A stretch of DNA of 64,000 nucleotides, taken from Nothophaeocryptopus gaeumannii (lineage: Eukaryota; Ascomycota; Dothideomycetes; Mycosphaerellales; Mycosphaerellaceae). The stretch is taken from NCBI GenBank assembly GCA_031771865.1, contig JASISA010000001.1, positions 2,418,001 through 2,482,000 on the forward strand, in the 5' to 3' direction. The notes under the pieces were generated by a model. The model did not search any database. It was not told the origin of the DNA and saw nothing but the letters and a program-made list of their open reading frames with translations. Both the position numbers and the translations under genes were made by a program. Of the stretch, positions 10,401-21,600 are shown in pieces (position 1 is the stretch's first letter; each line of letters starts with the position of its first letter).

Positions 10401-12249
10401 AAGGTCAACGCCTGCTGATACACGAGCGAAGCAGAGGACGTACGGGCGTGCTTCAAAAAGGAAGTCGAGTAACAAGGCACCCAAGACACCTGGCAGGCTG
10501 CGAAAAGTGAAAGCGGTGTCACCACAACAGGATGATCTAGAGTCTCTTCCTGAGCCTACTGAAGTCAATGATCAGGACGAAACAATGCCTGATGCACCAA
10601 GTGTCCCTACCGAACCCGCTGCGCCCGCCGCTGCTGTCCCCGACGCCGAGGCAATGGATACAACAGCAGATGGTGGAGACAATGACCAAGAGGCAAGTAC
10701 CGAGATCGTAGCGCCTCGGCGCGTGCTTGCTCGCTTCCAGGGCACACCAGCGAACTTCTACCCAGCGACATGGCTTGGTGGCTCTGCGGATGGAATGACC
10801 TATAAGGTCAAGTTCGACGATGAGACGATCATCAACATCGACACGCAACATGTGCGTCAGCTGGAGCTCCGCATCGGCGATACAGTGAAGGTTGATGGCG
10901 CTGCTGGTACGCGCAATAAGAATTACCTCGTAGTGGGCTTTGGCAATGTCGCCCAAGGCGAAGAAGAGCGCCATCTTGGAACCGACGTCTATGGCCACGC
11001 CTATGTCAAGGTCCAGGTCAAGAATCGCGACAGCACTGGCCTTCCTTCAGCAACCCCACAGGCTTCTGGCGAGGTGCATGAGGTACTCGTTAACACTGTG
11101 TATCTCACGCCTACCATGTGGCCCAAGTACCACACTCGCACGTTCAGCCCACCACAAACTGCCTCGAAGTCTGGTACACTTCGGGCGGAGACACCTACCA
11201 GTGCTCGCACAAACACACCAAGCACTGAGACGCCAGGCTCTCGTTCTCGACGCGTCTCTGGTCCTGCACCGAAGGGGAAGGGAGCACGTGCTTCGCATCT
11301 ACGGGAGACATCTCTCGCTTCCTCAAGTAGTCCGTCGAGTGCAATTTTTAGGGGAATGGCATTCGCAATCTCGTATAGCTCGAAGGATGATGGACAGAAG
11401 GCCGAAGTCACTCGCCTGATTCAACGCAACGGAGGCACAGTCTTGGATGACGGCTTCGAGGAGCTGTTCGATCTTCCAGACATTGGTGGCACTCTCACAT
11501 CATCACCATCGAAGAAGTCGACTAAGATCCAGGATGCGGACGACGAACTCGCCGTTTCAGGTCTACATCTGAAAGCCAATTACAAAGACCTTCGCTTCGT
11601 CGCCCTCGTCGCGGACCGTCACAGTAGACGAGCCAAGTACATGCAAGCACTTGCCCTCGGACTGCCAACTCTCTCCGGCCGCTGGATTCTCCATTCCCTA
11701 GACGAGACGATGAACCCGACCATCAACACATCCGACCTCGCGCCCGTCGCCTGGGACAAATACCTCCTCCCAGCCGGCGAGAGCAGCTTCCTCGGTGGCG
11801 CCATCCGGTCGCGTGCCCTAGCACCTTACGACTCCAGTAGCGCAGAGCTGGCAGGCACGATCGCCGCCCGACCAATCATGCTCAACAACGAAGGCCTACT
11901 TATCGTCTCGCCGAAGAAGGGCACAGCGAACTGGGAAAAACGCAAGACGTATGCATTTCTTACGCTCGCCCTGGGTGCTGGGCAGGTCAAGCGTGTCAAT
12001 GATCTTGCTGAGGCCAAGAAGTTGACGCTTGAGAATGCTGATACGTGGAAGTGGGTGTATACTGACGGCAGTATTGACGCCGCGGAGATGGCGCTCTTTG
12101 GTCAGGAAGGGAAGCGCAAGAAGGGCAATAGAAAGAGCATGTCGACTGCCCTTGAGAAGACGAGCATGTCAGTGACCGATGGCAAGCTGACGGCCGTGAA
12201 CGATGAATTCGTTGTTCAAAGTCTCATTCTCGGCGCTCTCGTCGATTGA
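7433..12249 (+). CDS. crb2: DNA damage checkpoint adaptor, Crb2/Rad9/53BP1 type
   Basis: Exons 7433-7507 and 7606-12249 give 1,572 aa; the intron 7508-7605 has GTAAGT, ends CCCAG and is phase 0. The N-terminal 1,000 residues are disordered, acidic and rich in SQ/TQ and SP/TP sites, as expected for an ATR/ATM and CDK target. A Tudor-like region starts near residue 1063 (VLARFQGTPANFYPATWLGG) and continues through YKVKFDDETIINIDTQHVRQ. Paired BRCT domains follow, near residues 1273 (FRGMAFAISYS) and 1454 (GLLIVSPKKGT) to the end. In the family the Tudor region reads methylated histone H4 and the BRCT pair reads phosphorylated H2A, recruiting the Chk1/Rad53-type kinase at breaks. A nine-residue motif IADSEPDFA occurs twice, about 40 residues apart (nt 10080-10110 and 10207-10235). 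The length is large for the family. Confidence 0.9.
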
Positions 12250-12861
12250 AGAGTTGATGGAATCCTGAAGCCTGGAGTCGCCGATGATCGATATGGCTAC
12301 TGCTCTGATGGTTATGTCACGAAGGTTCGATCTAGCTCATGTTTGATTGTCATCGCTGTACAGCCTTTACAATAATGATACCCAAATGCCTTTTCGAAAG
12401 AGCCGCACAAAGTGGCCTGTCCAGTGAGGACAGGGTTTCCGTTCTTCCATTCGTCCTCCCAGGCATGCACCCTGGCTTTGACATGGCACCATCCAGGCGT
12501 GTGATCACAGCTCCGTTCGTGACATGGATGTGACATTTGTAACAATAGGCCGGTGCGAGGCAAGCCATTTGGGCACCATGTTTTAGGACGACTGAATCCT
12601 AAATATTCATGGCCAAAATTTACATGACGAGTACTGATTCCAAGCGCTTCTCTCTCGAAGATGGAGTTGATGAAAAAACCAAAGAGCGCAGAGGAGATTG
12701 TCTCATGAGTCAGCCCGGTTAACGTCGCGCTTGTCTGGCCCGACCCATGTCCCTCCCCGCAAACTCAGAGCTACAAGCCAGGGCAAGCTTGCCTCGCTCC
12801 GCAAAAAGAGACCAGGAACATGGCTCAATCCCAAAGTGTGCAGCTCCTCTTCTTCCGAGGC
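12250..12861. other. Intergenic, no supported gene
   Basis: No convincing coding frame is seen. The tract should include the end of the checkpoint gene transcript and the upstream region of the racemase gene. Confidence 0.45.
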
Positions 12862-12870
12862 TATATATAT
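12862..12870 (+). promoter_or_regulatory. TATA-like element before racemase gene
   Basis: The tract TATATATAT sits about 108 bp upstream of the ATG at 12978, a usual distance for a fungal TATA box with a short leader. Its function is inferred from sequence and position only. Confidence 0.4.
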
Positions 12871-12977
12871 CAAGTGACGATCGTCCTCTTTTCTTACAGT
12901 CCTTCTTGAAGAGACTATGAAAGCTGCAGTAGAATCTGCTGAGTAGTAATAAGTCTTGTATATGTTAGCCACTCGCC

Positions 12978-14331
12978 ATGGCATTCAACCGCAATGCCTT
13001 CCATGTCGCCGGCGAGCGAACCGAGTCGTCCACATTACCACCGCTCCATGGATTGCGGGTATTGGAGTTTGCGGGTTTGGCTCCAGGTATCCTTCCCACA
13101 CCTGCCCTAAAACTCCCATTTTCCCTTCCAGACTGACAATGTCCTCTTGCTAGGCCCCTACGCCGGCCTCCTCTGCGCAGATTACGGCGCCCAAGTCCTT
13201 CGCGTCGACCGCGCGCATCGTAAAGCTCACAACTCCAGCTCGTCCGACCACCCACCCATAACATCCGATTCTCTGACACGCCATAAGTCCTCCATCGCCG
13301 TGAACACAAAGACACCCGCCGGCGTAGCCCTCATAAAAACCCTCATACCAAATGTAGATGTCGTGATCGATCCTTTCCGACCCGGCGTGTTGGAGAAGAT
13401 GGGATTGGGTCCAGAGCAGGTACTGTTGAAGTTGAATCCGAGGTTGATCGTGGCGCGCATGACAGGATTCAGAAGAGATGGGAAATACAAGGATATGGCG
13501 GGTCATGATATCAATTATATTGCGGTGAGTGGGGTGCTAAGCATGCTAGGCCGAGCGAACGAGAAACCCTACCCACCGGGGAACATTGTAGGTGACTTTG
13601 CGGGTGGAGGGGCGATCTGTTTCATGGGAATACTGCTCGCTCTGATGCAAAGGGGAAACTCAGGTTATGGGCAGGTCGTGGAGGCGAACATGGTGGATGG
13701 GTCTGCGCATTTGGCGTCCATGCCGAGATTCTCCATGCAAACGCCTATGTGGAGTGCTCCACGAGGGACGAATGTGCTGGATGGAGGAGCGCCGTATTAT
13801 GATACGTATGAGACCAAGGATGGGAAGTATGTGGCTGTTGGAGCTCTTGAACCGCAGTTCTATGCTGCTCTGTTGAAGGGTCTGAACATTGATCCCGCGA
13901 GAGACCGGTGGCCGAAGAATAGAGAAGACAAGCAGACGTGGAAAGATCAGAGGAATGCTTTTGAGAAGATTTTCAAGTCCAAGACGAGAGCTGAATGGGA
14001 ACAAATCTTCGATGGAACGGATGCGTGCGTGACTCCAGTCAAGACGCAACAGGAACTCGAATCGGAAGGCTTCGATCAACGACCAATCGTGACACTGAAG
14101 ACATCTCCTGGGTTGGCTATTCATGACGGTGAAGCCGACGGTCGAGATCCCGCAACCGGACAGGGCATCGGAGTCGAGGGCAGCGGTTGGGCGTACAAGG
14201 GTCTTTATCCAGGTGAAGGCGGAGAGGATACTCTCGGGCAGTGGATGGGTTGGAACCGCGGCCGCGATTTTGCGGTTAAGGGCGGTGGCCTGGAGTTGCT
14301 GGAGAAGATGCAGTGGAAGCCTAGGCTGTGA
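12978..14331 (+). CDS. Alpha-methylacyl-CoA racemase (CaiB/BaiF, class III CoA-transferase family)
   Basis: Exons 12978-13086 and 13154-14331 give 428 aa. The 67-nt intron starts GTATCC and ends GCTAG. Splicing rebuilds the conserved N-terminus VLEFAGLAPGPYAGLLCADY. The racemase catalytic pair is visible: His154 in GHDINYIA and Asp184 in GDFAGGG. They are 30 residues apart, as in characterised AMACR/MCR enzymes, which separates it from formyl-CoA transferases. Other family blocks are GQVVEANMVDG and LDGGAPYYDTYETKDGKY. The enzyme interconverts (R)- and (S)-2-methylacyl-CoA so that branched fatty acids can enter beta-oxidation. The C-terminus PRL fits a weak PTS1 peroxisomal signal. Neighbours give no pathway clue. 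Confidence 0.92.
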
Positions 14332-14604
14332 AGCAACACTCTGTGAAGCTTAGTATGTGAGTGTTGCATTGCACGGTAGCACGTCAGCAAGCATCAAATG
14401 CAGGTGTATTGCATCGGTCGGGCACTTGTTTCGGCACATTTTCGTCACCAGTGCGATCTTCACCAGCATTAAGTGTTGAAGTCCCAGCGTGGCTTGTGCA
14501 CAGACACGTTCAGCGTCTATTGCTGCACGGCGCATTTTTGTAGTGAACGAGGGACCGGAGCACTATTTTCTTGATAGCTGCGGAGCTATCTCCGAGGCGC
14601 GAAG

Positions 14605-14817
14605 ATGTTGTCTGCAGCAAAGGGAGAACCTACAAGATGTTGGCGGGACATCAAGAAGGCTGTGTGGGATCCCATCGTCAAGAGAGCTGCTTTAGACGAA
14701 GAGGCCGAGTGTCTTGGAATAGTCCGCCACGAGAGTGCAGAAGCAGAAGCCAACACTATGATGTTGCTTCTAAATTATCCCAGCGCCTTCATTGAGGTAG
14801 GTTCTGTAGGTGGCTAA
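14605..14817 (+). CDS. Possible short hypothetical protein
   Basis: A 70-residue frame with a true ATG and a protein-like composition (KKAVWDPIVKRAALDEEAEC). A GTAGGT at about 14794 could be a splice donor, so this may be one exon of a longer gene that I cannot complete. No family is recognised. Chance remains possible. Confidence 0.25.
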   Translation: MLSAAKGEPTRCWRDIKKAVWDPIVKRAALDEEAECLGIVRHESAEAEANTMMLLLNYPSAFIEVGSVGG

Positions 14818-15902
14818 TGCTAGCGATGTTTGCACTGATCGTTTCCTGACGGCGGCGACACCAGAGACTGGGCCCCGGAGCGGGCAGAGGGATCCGGTCG
14901 GCGGGCTCTCGCTTGGATAGCTCTAACGGATGGGAAGTGGACGTGTCCCGGGTACGTACCGATTCGGCACATCCAATTCGGTGGTGATCCGGAGAAGCAG
15001 GGCGAGGGAAGGCCGCCTAGGGGCGCCGTCGTAAGATACTTTGTCGTAGTGAGTAGATGCTAGGAGGCGGATGCTATGGGCCGGTTTGTTAGTCGGTGAT
15101 AGTGGACAATCGATATCGACACGCAGAAGACATCCTAAGCTATCATGGCTAGTTGTATCAGTTGTGCTCGATCGCGCCAGGAGATGCAGGAGAAATGACT
15201 GCCACAAAGATTGGGCGAGAGCTCATGCCGGTCATATGTAGCAGCGGCCTAACAGCCAGAGCGTTCCTTCTCTCTTGCCGACGTCCTTCCCCAGTTCTTG
15301 ACACAAACTGGAAAGTGAGGTGGCATCATCGGAGTGATCTGATCGCAACTACCACTTCGAATAGTCGACACGTGCTGCGACTTCCATCTGACTATACTTA
15401 AGACCTCGTCATTTACAAGGTCAAAGGGCAAGAGCGTTGTGCGTCGTCTGCGCATTCAAGCTCAAGGTTGGCAGGGGCAGGCCACGTTCTTGCGGGAGCG
15501 TCAACGTCAAGTCAACCACAACCCCTGCAAGTTTCAACGGCTGCTCGTGCGCAATCTCAAAAGACCCCTGCCGCGCCTGTTGGGTTCTTGGGGCCAGACA
15601 GGAAGGCACGCCGTTGACGTCCTTCAATCAATAATTTGCCAGACTGGATGCCCAACTTTGACCCTTCCGCAACCACACACTCCTTTGGACAACGTACGCT
15701 CTTGCAACAACTTCATCACACTCACTACCGGAAACCCACAAGAGTCGGCGATAGATGTGAGCCGGCCGGATCATCCAGTACCCCGCCGCAGCAAACCGTG
15801 ACAAAGCGACACCACTTGACCACCCAGCCAAATCACCCTGGCCTATCGGATAGCCGCAGCGCGCCTCCTGGCAGCAGCATCGGAGCTGGCCAGGCATCCG
15901 GC
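14818..15902. other. Intergenic region upstream of Urc4 gene
   Basis: No supported gene. The last 250 bp read in frame with the Urc4 gene (first ATG at 15648), so the Urc4 start could be up to 85 codons further upstream. That stretch is low-complexity and looks like leader. Confidence 0.4.
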
Positions 15903-17451
15903 ATGGGTCTCTTCAAGAGGAACAAGCCTTCTCAGAACAGCGACAACCTTTCTGTGCACAACGCCAACGGCAACACCGGCAAACGTCCATTCGCCAGCAT
16001 GAAGCGCGTCAACAGCAACAGCAGTCCCTCTCGAAATGCCAGCATCCCGGATATCCCACTGGCCAAGGCTCCCGATCCGAATATTGACCCGGCCCGCTAC
16101 CTGCGCAGTATCTATGCTGTGCGGGAACGAAGCAGACTGGTATTGGATAAGGCGAAGAGGAATCAGCTGCGCCACTTCAATGTTGATATGTCCAAGTTTC
16201 CGGAGACGGCAAGCTACGTTGTGTCAATCATAAAGGTTGGAGTCTGAATGAGCGCTTTACTCAGTAGCATGCTAAAGCAGTGTACAGCGAGACTTTGACC
16301 CGGACTATCAAAGCATTCCACCACACGGCAGGTGGCAGCACTTCGAAGTCGGTGGCCGACCGAGGGTAGACCAGCTTATGCAGACATGGCCCAGCACAGT
16401 AGACAATCAGGAGCGAACCAGGCGACTAATTGACCTCTTCCTTGTATCGGTCCTTCTGGACGCAGGTGCGGGTACGAAATGGCAGTACAAGTCCAAGGAA
16501 AGTGGCAAAGTTTTCAGGCGCAGTGAGGGCTTGGCCGTCGCGAGTCTGGAAATGTTCAAGACGGGAATGTTTTCGAGCAACCCACACCAACCATACCAGG
16601 TCGACAGCGACGGTCTGAAGAGTTTGACTGTAGAGCGCATGGGCAAGGGACTGCAAGTCTCGGATGAGAACCCTATCGATGGACTCGAAGGACGGACGAA
16701 CCTACTCATTCGGCTGAGCGACGCGCTTCTCAACCCTCAAATTTTTGGTCCGGATGCCAGGCCTGGCAATATGCTGGACTATCTGCTTGCGCATCCTTCC
16801 ACTCATGCTACATCGATCCCAGTCATCCCACTCCCGACTCTATGGGACACTTTGATGAATGGTCTGGTTGCAATCTGGCCTGCAACAAGGACGCAGATAG
16901 ACGGTGTTCCGCTCGGTGATGCTTGGCCTTGTGGTTCTATGCCATCGCACCCGACTCAACCCTGGGAGAACATCGTGCCTTTCCACAAGCTGACGCAATG
17001 GCTCACATACTCGCTCATGGTGCCAATGCAGAAGCTCGCGCACGTGCACTTTGTAGGTGTGGAGCTGATGACTGGTTTGCCAGAGTATAGAAACGGTGGC
17101 TTACTGGTAGACACCGGACTTCTAACTCTCAAGGAGGAGGATGCGCAAAGAGGTCTAGCGCAATACCAGATGAATGCAACTCGGCAAGGACAGCCAAATG
17201 TGGAGGTGGTGCCATTGTTTACGGCCGATGACGACGTAATCGTTGAGTGGCGGGCGCTCACAGTTGGGTTCCTTGACGAGCTTCTCGTCGAAGTCAACAC
17301 GCTCCTCGGCCTCACTGGAGATGACAAGCTCAGTCTGGCACAGATGCTCGAAGCAGGTACCTGGAAGGGCGGACGAGAGATTGCCGAAGTATCCCGACCA
17401 AACACGAAAGAGCCGCCTATCATGATCCTATCCGACGGTACAGTTTTCTAG
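15903..17451 (+). CDS. URC4: Uracil catabolism protein Urc4 (DUF1688 family)
   Basis: Exons 15903-16235 and 16288-17451 give 498 aa from the ATG before GLFKRNKP. The 52-nt intron has a weak GTTGGA donor, a GCTAAA branch-like site and ends TACAG. The join is phase 0 and restores SIIKRDFDPDYQSIPPHGRW, a continuous family block. Other recognisable blocks are NIDPARYLRSIYAVRERS, RWQHFEVGGRPRV, SEGLAVASLEMF, GLEGRTNLLIRL and FHKLTQWLTYSLM. Urc4 is one of the proteins needed for the reductive-independent URC route of uracil breakdown in fungi; its exact reaction is not known. Other URC genes are not next to it here. An earlier in-frame ATG (15648) exists but the added residues look like leader. Confidence 0.88.
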
Positions 17452-18622
17452 GAGTCCACTTTGTTCGCAGGATGGGAGCATGATCCGCCGTTCTGGGAGC
17501 ATGGCGCCGTCGATTCAGCCATGTGGAATCGTCGACTATCTGCCACCATGGACGGTTCGGTGTCCATGGCACAAAGACGGACGAGTACACAAGGGAGCAT
17601 CCTCAACATGCCTCGCGGGCAACACCCGCTTCGAGCGCATCCACCTCACCCGCGGAACGACAGCGCGACTTCGGCAAGCCACGCCACGTTCTATGCGACA
17701 CAGACCGGCGGCGCAGAGAACAAGGCTCCGGATCCTTGAGATAGTCTCACGCGCGCCACGGCCGGATCTTGCGATTTAAAGATCCATACATTGGAGCAGA
17801 ATGAGCACTCTTACCTCGACATCGATAACCAAGGCATACACAGTGGAACGGACGTCCGACCATACCTTCAACATACCCAGACGGGCTGGTAATGTCAAAT
17901 GTCGAATGTCAAATGGTAAAGAGAAAGACGGACTCAAGATTCGAGGGACGGGTGAGATTAGAGTACAGGGCAGGGCATAGCGGACGGAATAGACGGGCAG
18001 ATACAGAAAGACGGCAGAAGCGGTTCCCCGCCAGCACGAGATACGAAGATGAGAACTTGAAGTACACGGCCGCGATTAGAGAATGGAGAATAGGGTCAAC
18101 AGACTGAATTTCAGCCTTCTGACGACTGCTCACTTCCCATCCTTTCCCAAAAATTCCCTGAAGATGATAGATAATGAACAGCTGGCTACGTTGCGAGGAT
18201 GCAATTCAACAAAAGTCATTCATCCTTACTGACTTTTGTATGCGACATGATCTTGAATTGCTAGCATGCAACAGCAAAAGTAGCCTCAACCCCGTCAGCC
18301 TCAAACTTACTGACTTCGTGCGCTCAGAAGCGGAATAGAGTGAGGCATTACGGTATCACATCACATCACATCACAACATGCTCTCTGAAATCGATTTCAT
18401 CATCATAGTCACATTTCAGTATACACTGCCGCTATCTGGGGTATCTCATGCGCGGAAAAAAGCAATACCAGGAGTTCCTCCCAGATGGCATCATTGTGCC
18501 TCATTGATCGAATAGCAAAAGCCAGTCCGCCTGCTGCTCGATGCAGTATCTATGCTCCATAGCTTCTTTTGATCTTGTGATGTCTCTTTGTTATCAAGCC
18601 AACCTTTCCCTCATCGTCGTCG
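17452..18622. other. Intergenic between convergent genes, with hairpin and short repeat
   Basis: Lies between the ends of Urc4 (+) and the SNF2 gene (-). The first 300 bp hold overlapping open frames without recognisable content. An inverted repeat at 18210-18238 and a short (ATCAC)4 tract at about 18355-18375 are the only structures noted. Confidence 0.5.
18210..18238. repeat. Perfect 9-bp inverted repeat
   Basis: CAAAAGTCA at 18210-18218 is matched by TGACTTTTG at 18230-18238 with an 11-nt loop. It sits in the shared 3' region of two convergent genes. A role in RNA 3' end formation is possible but only a guess. Confidence 0.6.
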
Positions 18623-21600
18623 TTACTGCTGGCGCGGAAGACCATTGATGTTGGAACCGCCACGCAATGGCTTTGTCGGCTGTGTTGAAGCCGGTTGCTG
18701 CGGCATGTACAGTGGGTTCAGCATACCGTTGGGATTAGCCATCGGGTTGGCAGCCATTGTCGAAGGTGGGTTCGAAGGGCCACCTGACACCGGAAGGCCA
18801 TGCGGGAACTTGAGCTTGACGGGCACATTCGACGTGCGCGGCGTCTTCGCCGTAGAACTCATCTTACCAGGTCTCGGCGCGATGCCGTTGCTCGACACAT
18901 TTCTACTGTTGCTGGCGCTTGGGGCGGTGGCAGGCGGTGCAGGATCCCTAGTTCCTGGCACCGGTGCTTGACTCCCAGGCATCCAGCTCGCCTTGCCGGT
19001 ACGGCGCTCAGCGATCTCGGCCTCGACTTCTTTTCTCTCTTCTTCGTTCAATGGCTCGTCTTTGGCGTCCTCTTGAAGCGTCTCAATCGTGGTCAGGGTG
19101 CGAATTGCGGGGCCAGAGTAGCCCTCACCAGCCGCGATCTGCCGATTCAAAATGTCACCAAGGACTCGCTCGTCCTTCTCGACGTCGCCTTTCTCGTAGA
19201 GCGTCCGCGGGTCAGTTTGAACCAAGTCTTTCGGCGTGTACAGCCACTCTGATACATTGCCCTTTGCGTTGCGATGGGGGTTCTTCTTGTCCACAACGCG
19301 CGAAGTGAGACCAGTCTTGAAGATCTGTTTGTCATATATATTGTCCTCAAACGTGCCACCAATGACGAGACGGTAAACAAAGACCGCCTTCTTCTGGCCA
19401 AGTCGATAAGCACGGCCGACAGCTTGCTCCTCGTGAGAGGGGTTGAAGCCAAAGTCGAGAATGACGACTCGATTGGCGCCTTGAATGTTGAGCCCGACGC
19501 CGGCCTTGGTCGAGATGAGCATGACGTCTGTTTTGTCGGAGTGGAAGTCGTGGATGATGTCGGGACGTTTAGAGATACTGACTTTGCCATCGATTTGGCC
19601 ACACCGTATCCCGCGGCTATGCAGCAGCTGATCGACATACTCAAGTGTTGGGATACTGCTTGAAAAGACCAGTACCTTGTCGTTGCACTGCTTAGAAAGA
19701 CGTAGGATATCAAGAAGCATCGCCATCTTGGCGGAGAGACTCGGGTCGAGAGCATCGCTGATGTCCCTCACCATATCCTGTCGCACTTCTTCGGAGAACG
19801 CAAGAGACTGAATGGCGTCGTCGAAGTCAGGGAGTTTGTTCTCATCGTCCTTCCCAGCAGGCTCTGCCCCTGCAGCGCTACTGTCGTCTGCAGCGCCTGG
19901 AGAAAGCTCCCCCGTCGCTTTGCCCTTCCCATTGACCTTCGCTGGCTTCGGTGGCTCAAGCAGCTTGCGCTTGAACGCAAGCGGGTGGTTGGTAAGCAGC
20001 GTCAGAACTGCCAGCCAAGCAAAGATTCTTGTCGTAGCCACACTGCCCGAATCATCCGTGTTGTACTTCATTGCCTCGAGATACTTGCAATACGCAGCTC
20101 GCTGAACGGATCTAAGCGGCATAGTGATGACATATTCCACCTTTGGCTTCAACGACCCTCGCAAAACGTTGATATCAGCGCGATTGACCTTTGGCTCGAT
20201 CTGTGTTCGCAACACAGCTAATTTCTTGTGCATTTTCCGCACCTGGTAGTACGTGGAGTCATCTCGGGCTCCTTCTGTGATGGGCCTCGAGAACTGTGCA
20301 TTGAACCATGCGGGCTGGCCGAGATAGTTGGGGGCAGCGAAAGAGATCAGAGCATAAATCTCATCCACATTGTTGCTCATGGGCGTACCAGTAAGACCAA
20401 CGCGGGCCTCGGTGGCAATTCTCTTCGCTTTCTCGGTTATGCCCGAGCCTGCGTTCTTCAAAGTGTGCACTTCATCTGCGACAACGAGCTCGGGGCCATA
20501 CAGAAGATAATGCTCGACTTCTCGAACGAATTCATCCGGTTTTGGCTGCTGTTTTGGCTGCTTTGGTTGTTTCGACTTTTTTAAATTGTCCGGAAGCGTG
20601 ACTCTGTTGCGGAAGATGTTATAGCTGATCAATAGGATGCCTCCGACCTTGTTCCAATCTTTCAACGTAGCAAGCAAGGCTGCATCCGTCAAGCCTGCCC
20701 CTAGAGAAAAGACGTTCTTGAAAACGTGAGGTGCCCATTGCTTGATTTCCTTCCGCCAATTTGAGATCAATTGAGCAGGACACATGACCATGATGCGCAG
20801 CTGCCGCTTATTGATATCATCTGGACGCAGATGCTCGGGAAGCTGATCGCGCACATCTGGGTCGGTGGATTGCGCGGCTTCATTGATGGCCACCAAGACC
20901 GCGATCGACTGCATAGTCTTGCCCAAGCCCATGGTGTGGGCGAGGATGCAACCTTGGCCACCCGCCTCTCCATCGGCGGTTAGCTCACGCCACATGAAAC
21001 GCACACCAGTGACTTGATGCTCTTTCATTTGTGTGGCGAAGTTCTTGTCGATGTAGATGTCAGGTTGATCGTCCCACTTCGTGCCCTCGTTGATCGAAAT
21101 GCCGGATTTGCTGGGATTGGCCTGTACCATTGCCACGAGCTCCTGTGAATTCGAACCTCTATTCTCCGCGTCCTTGGATCTCTGTTGACGAGCGAAAGCT
21201 GCTGCTTGAGATTGCTCTGCATTCGCATTCAGTTCTACCTTCCTCCTCTTTTTAGGAGTCTCTGGAGGTAGGTCCTCATCGGAAGAGTCAAGGTCTATCA
21301 CCTGCGATCGCTTTATCACGCTGGATACTGACGGGGTTGACTTTTCCGGGGTCGATTTGTGCGTCGACTTCGGCGTCTCAAACAGCGACGCTTTCTGAAG
21401 CAACTGGTCCAGAACGCCGCAGAATGTATCCGACTGCAGTTTTTCAGCTTTGAGCAGCGTCGACCACGGGAGGTCGCCATCGTAGTCCTCCTGCATGACT
21501 TCTGTATTCAGGAGAGTCCACGCCAAGAACAGCCTCGCAGCGAACTTGATTGGCGGATCGCTCTCAGCGTCTTGCGTGTGAAAATCGTATTGCATCCTGC

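Noticed and set aside
17461..17739. 92-codon plus-strand frame just after Urc4
   Set aside because: No start context, motif or conservation clue; three frames are open here by chance because of base composition.
18355..18375. (ATCAC)4 tract as a telomere-like or functional repeat
   Set aside because: Only four short units, unlike the TTAGGG repeat of fungal telomeres; treated as a simple microsatellite.
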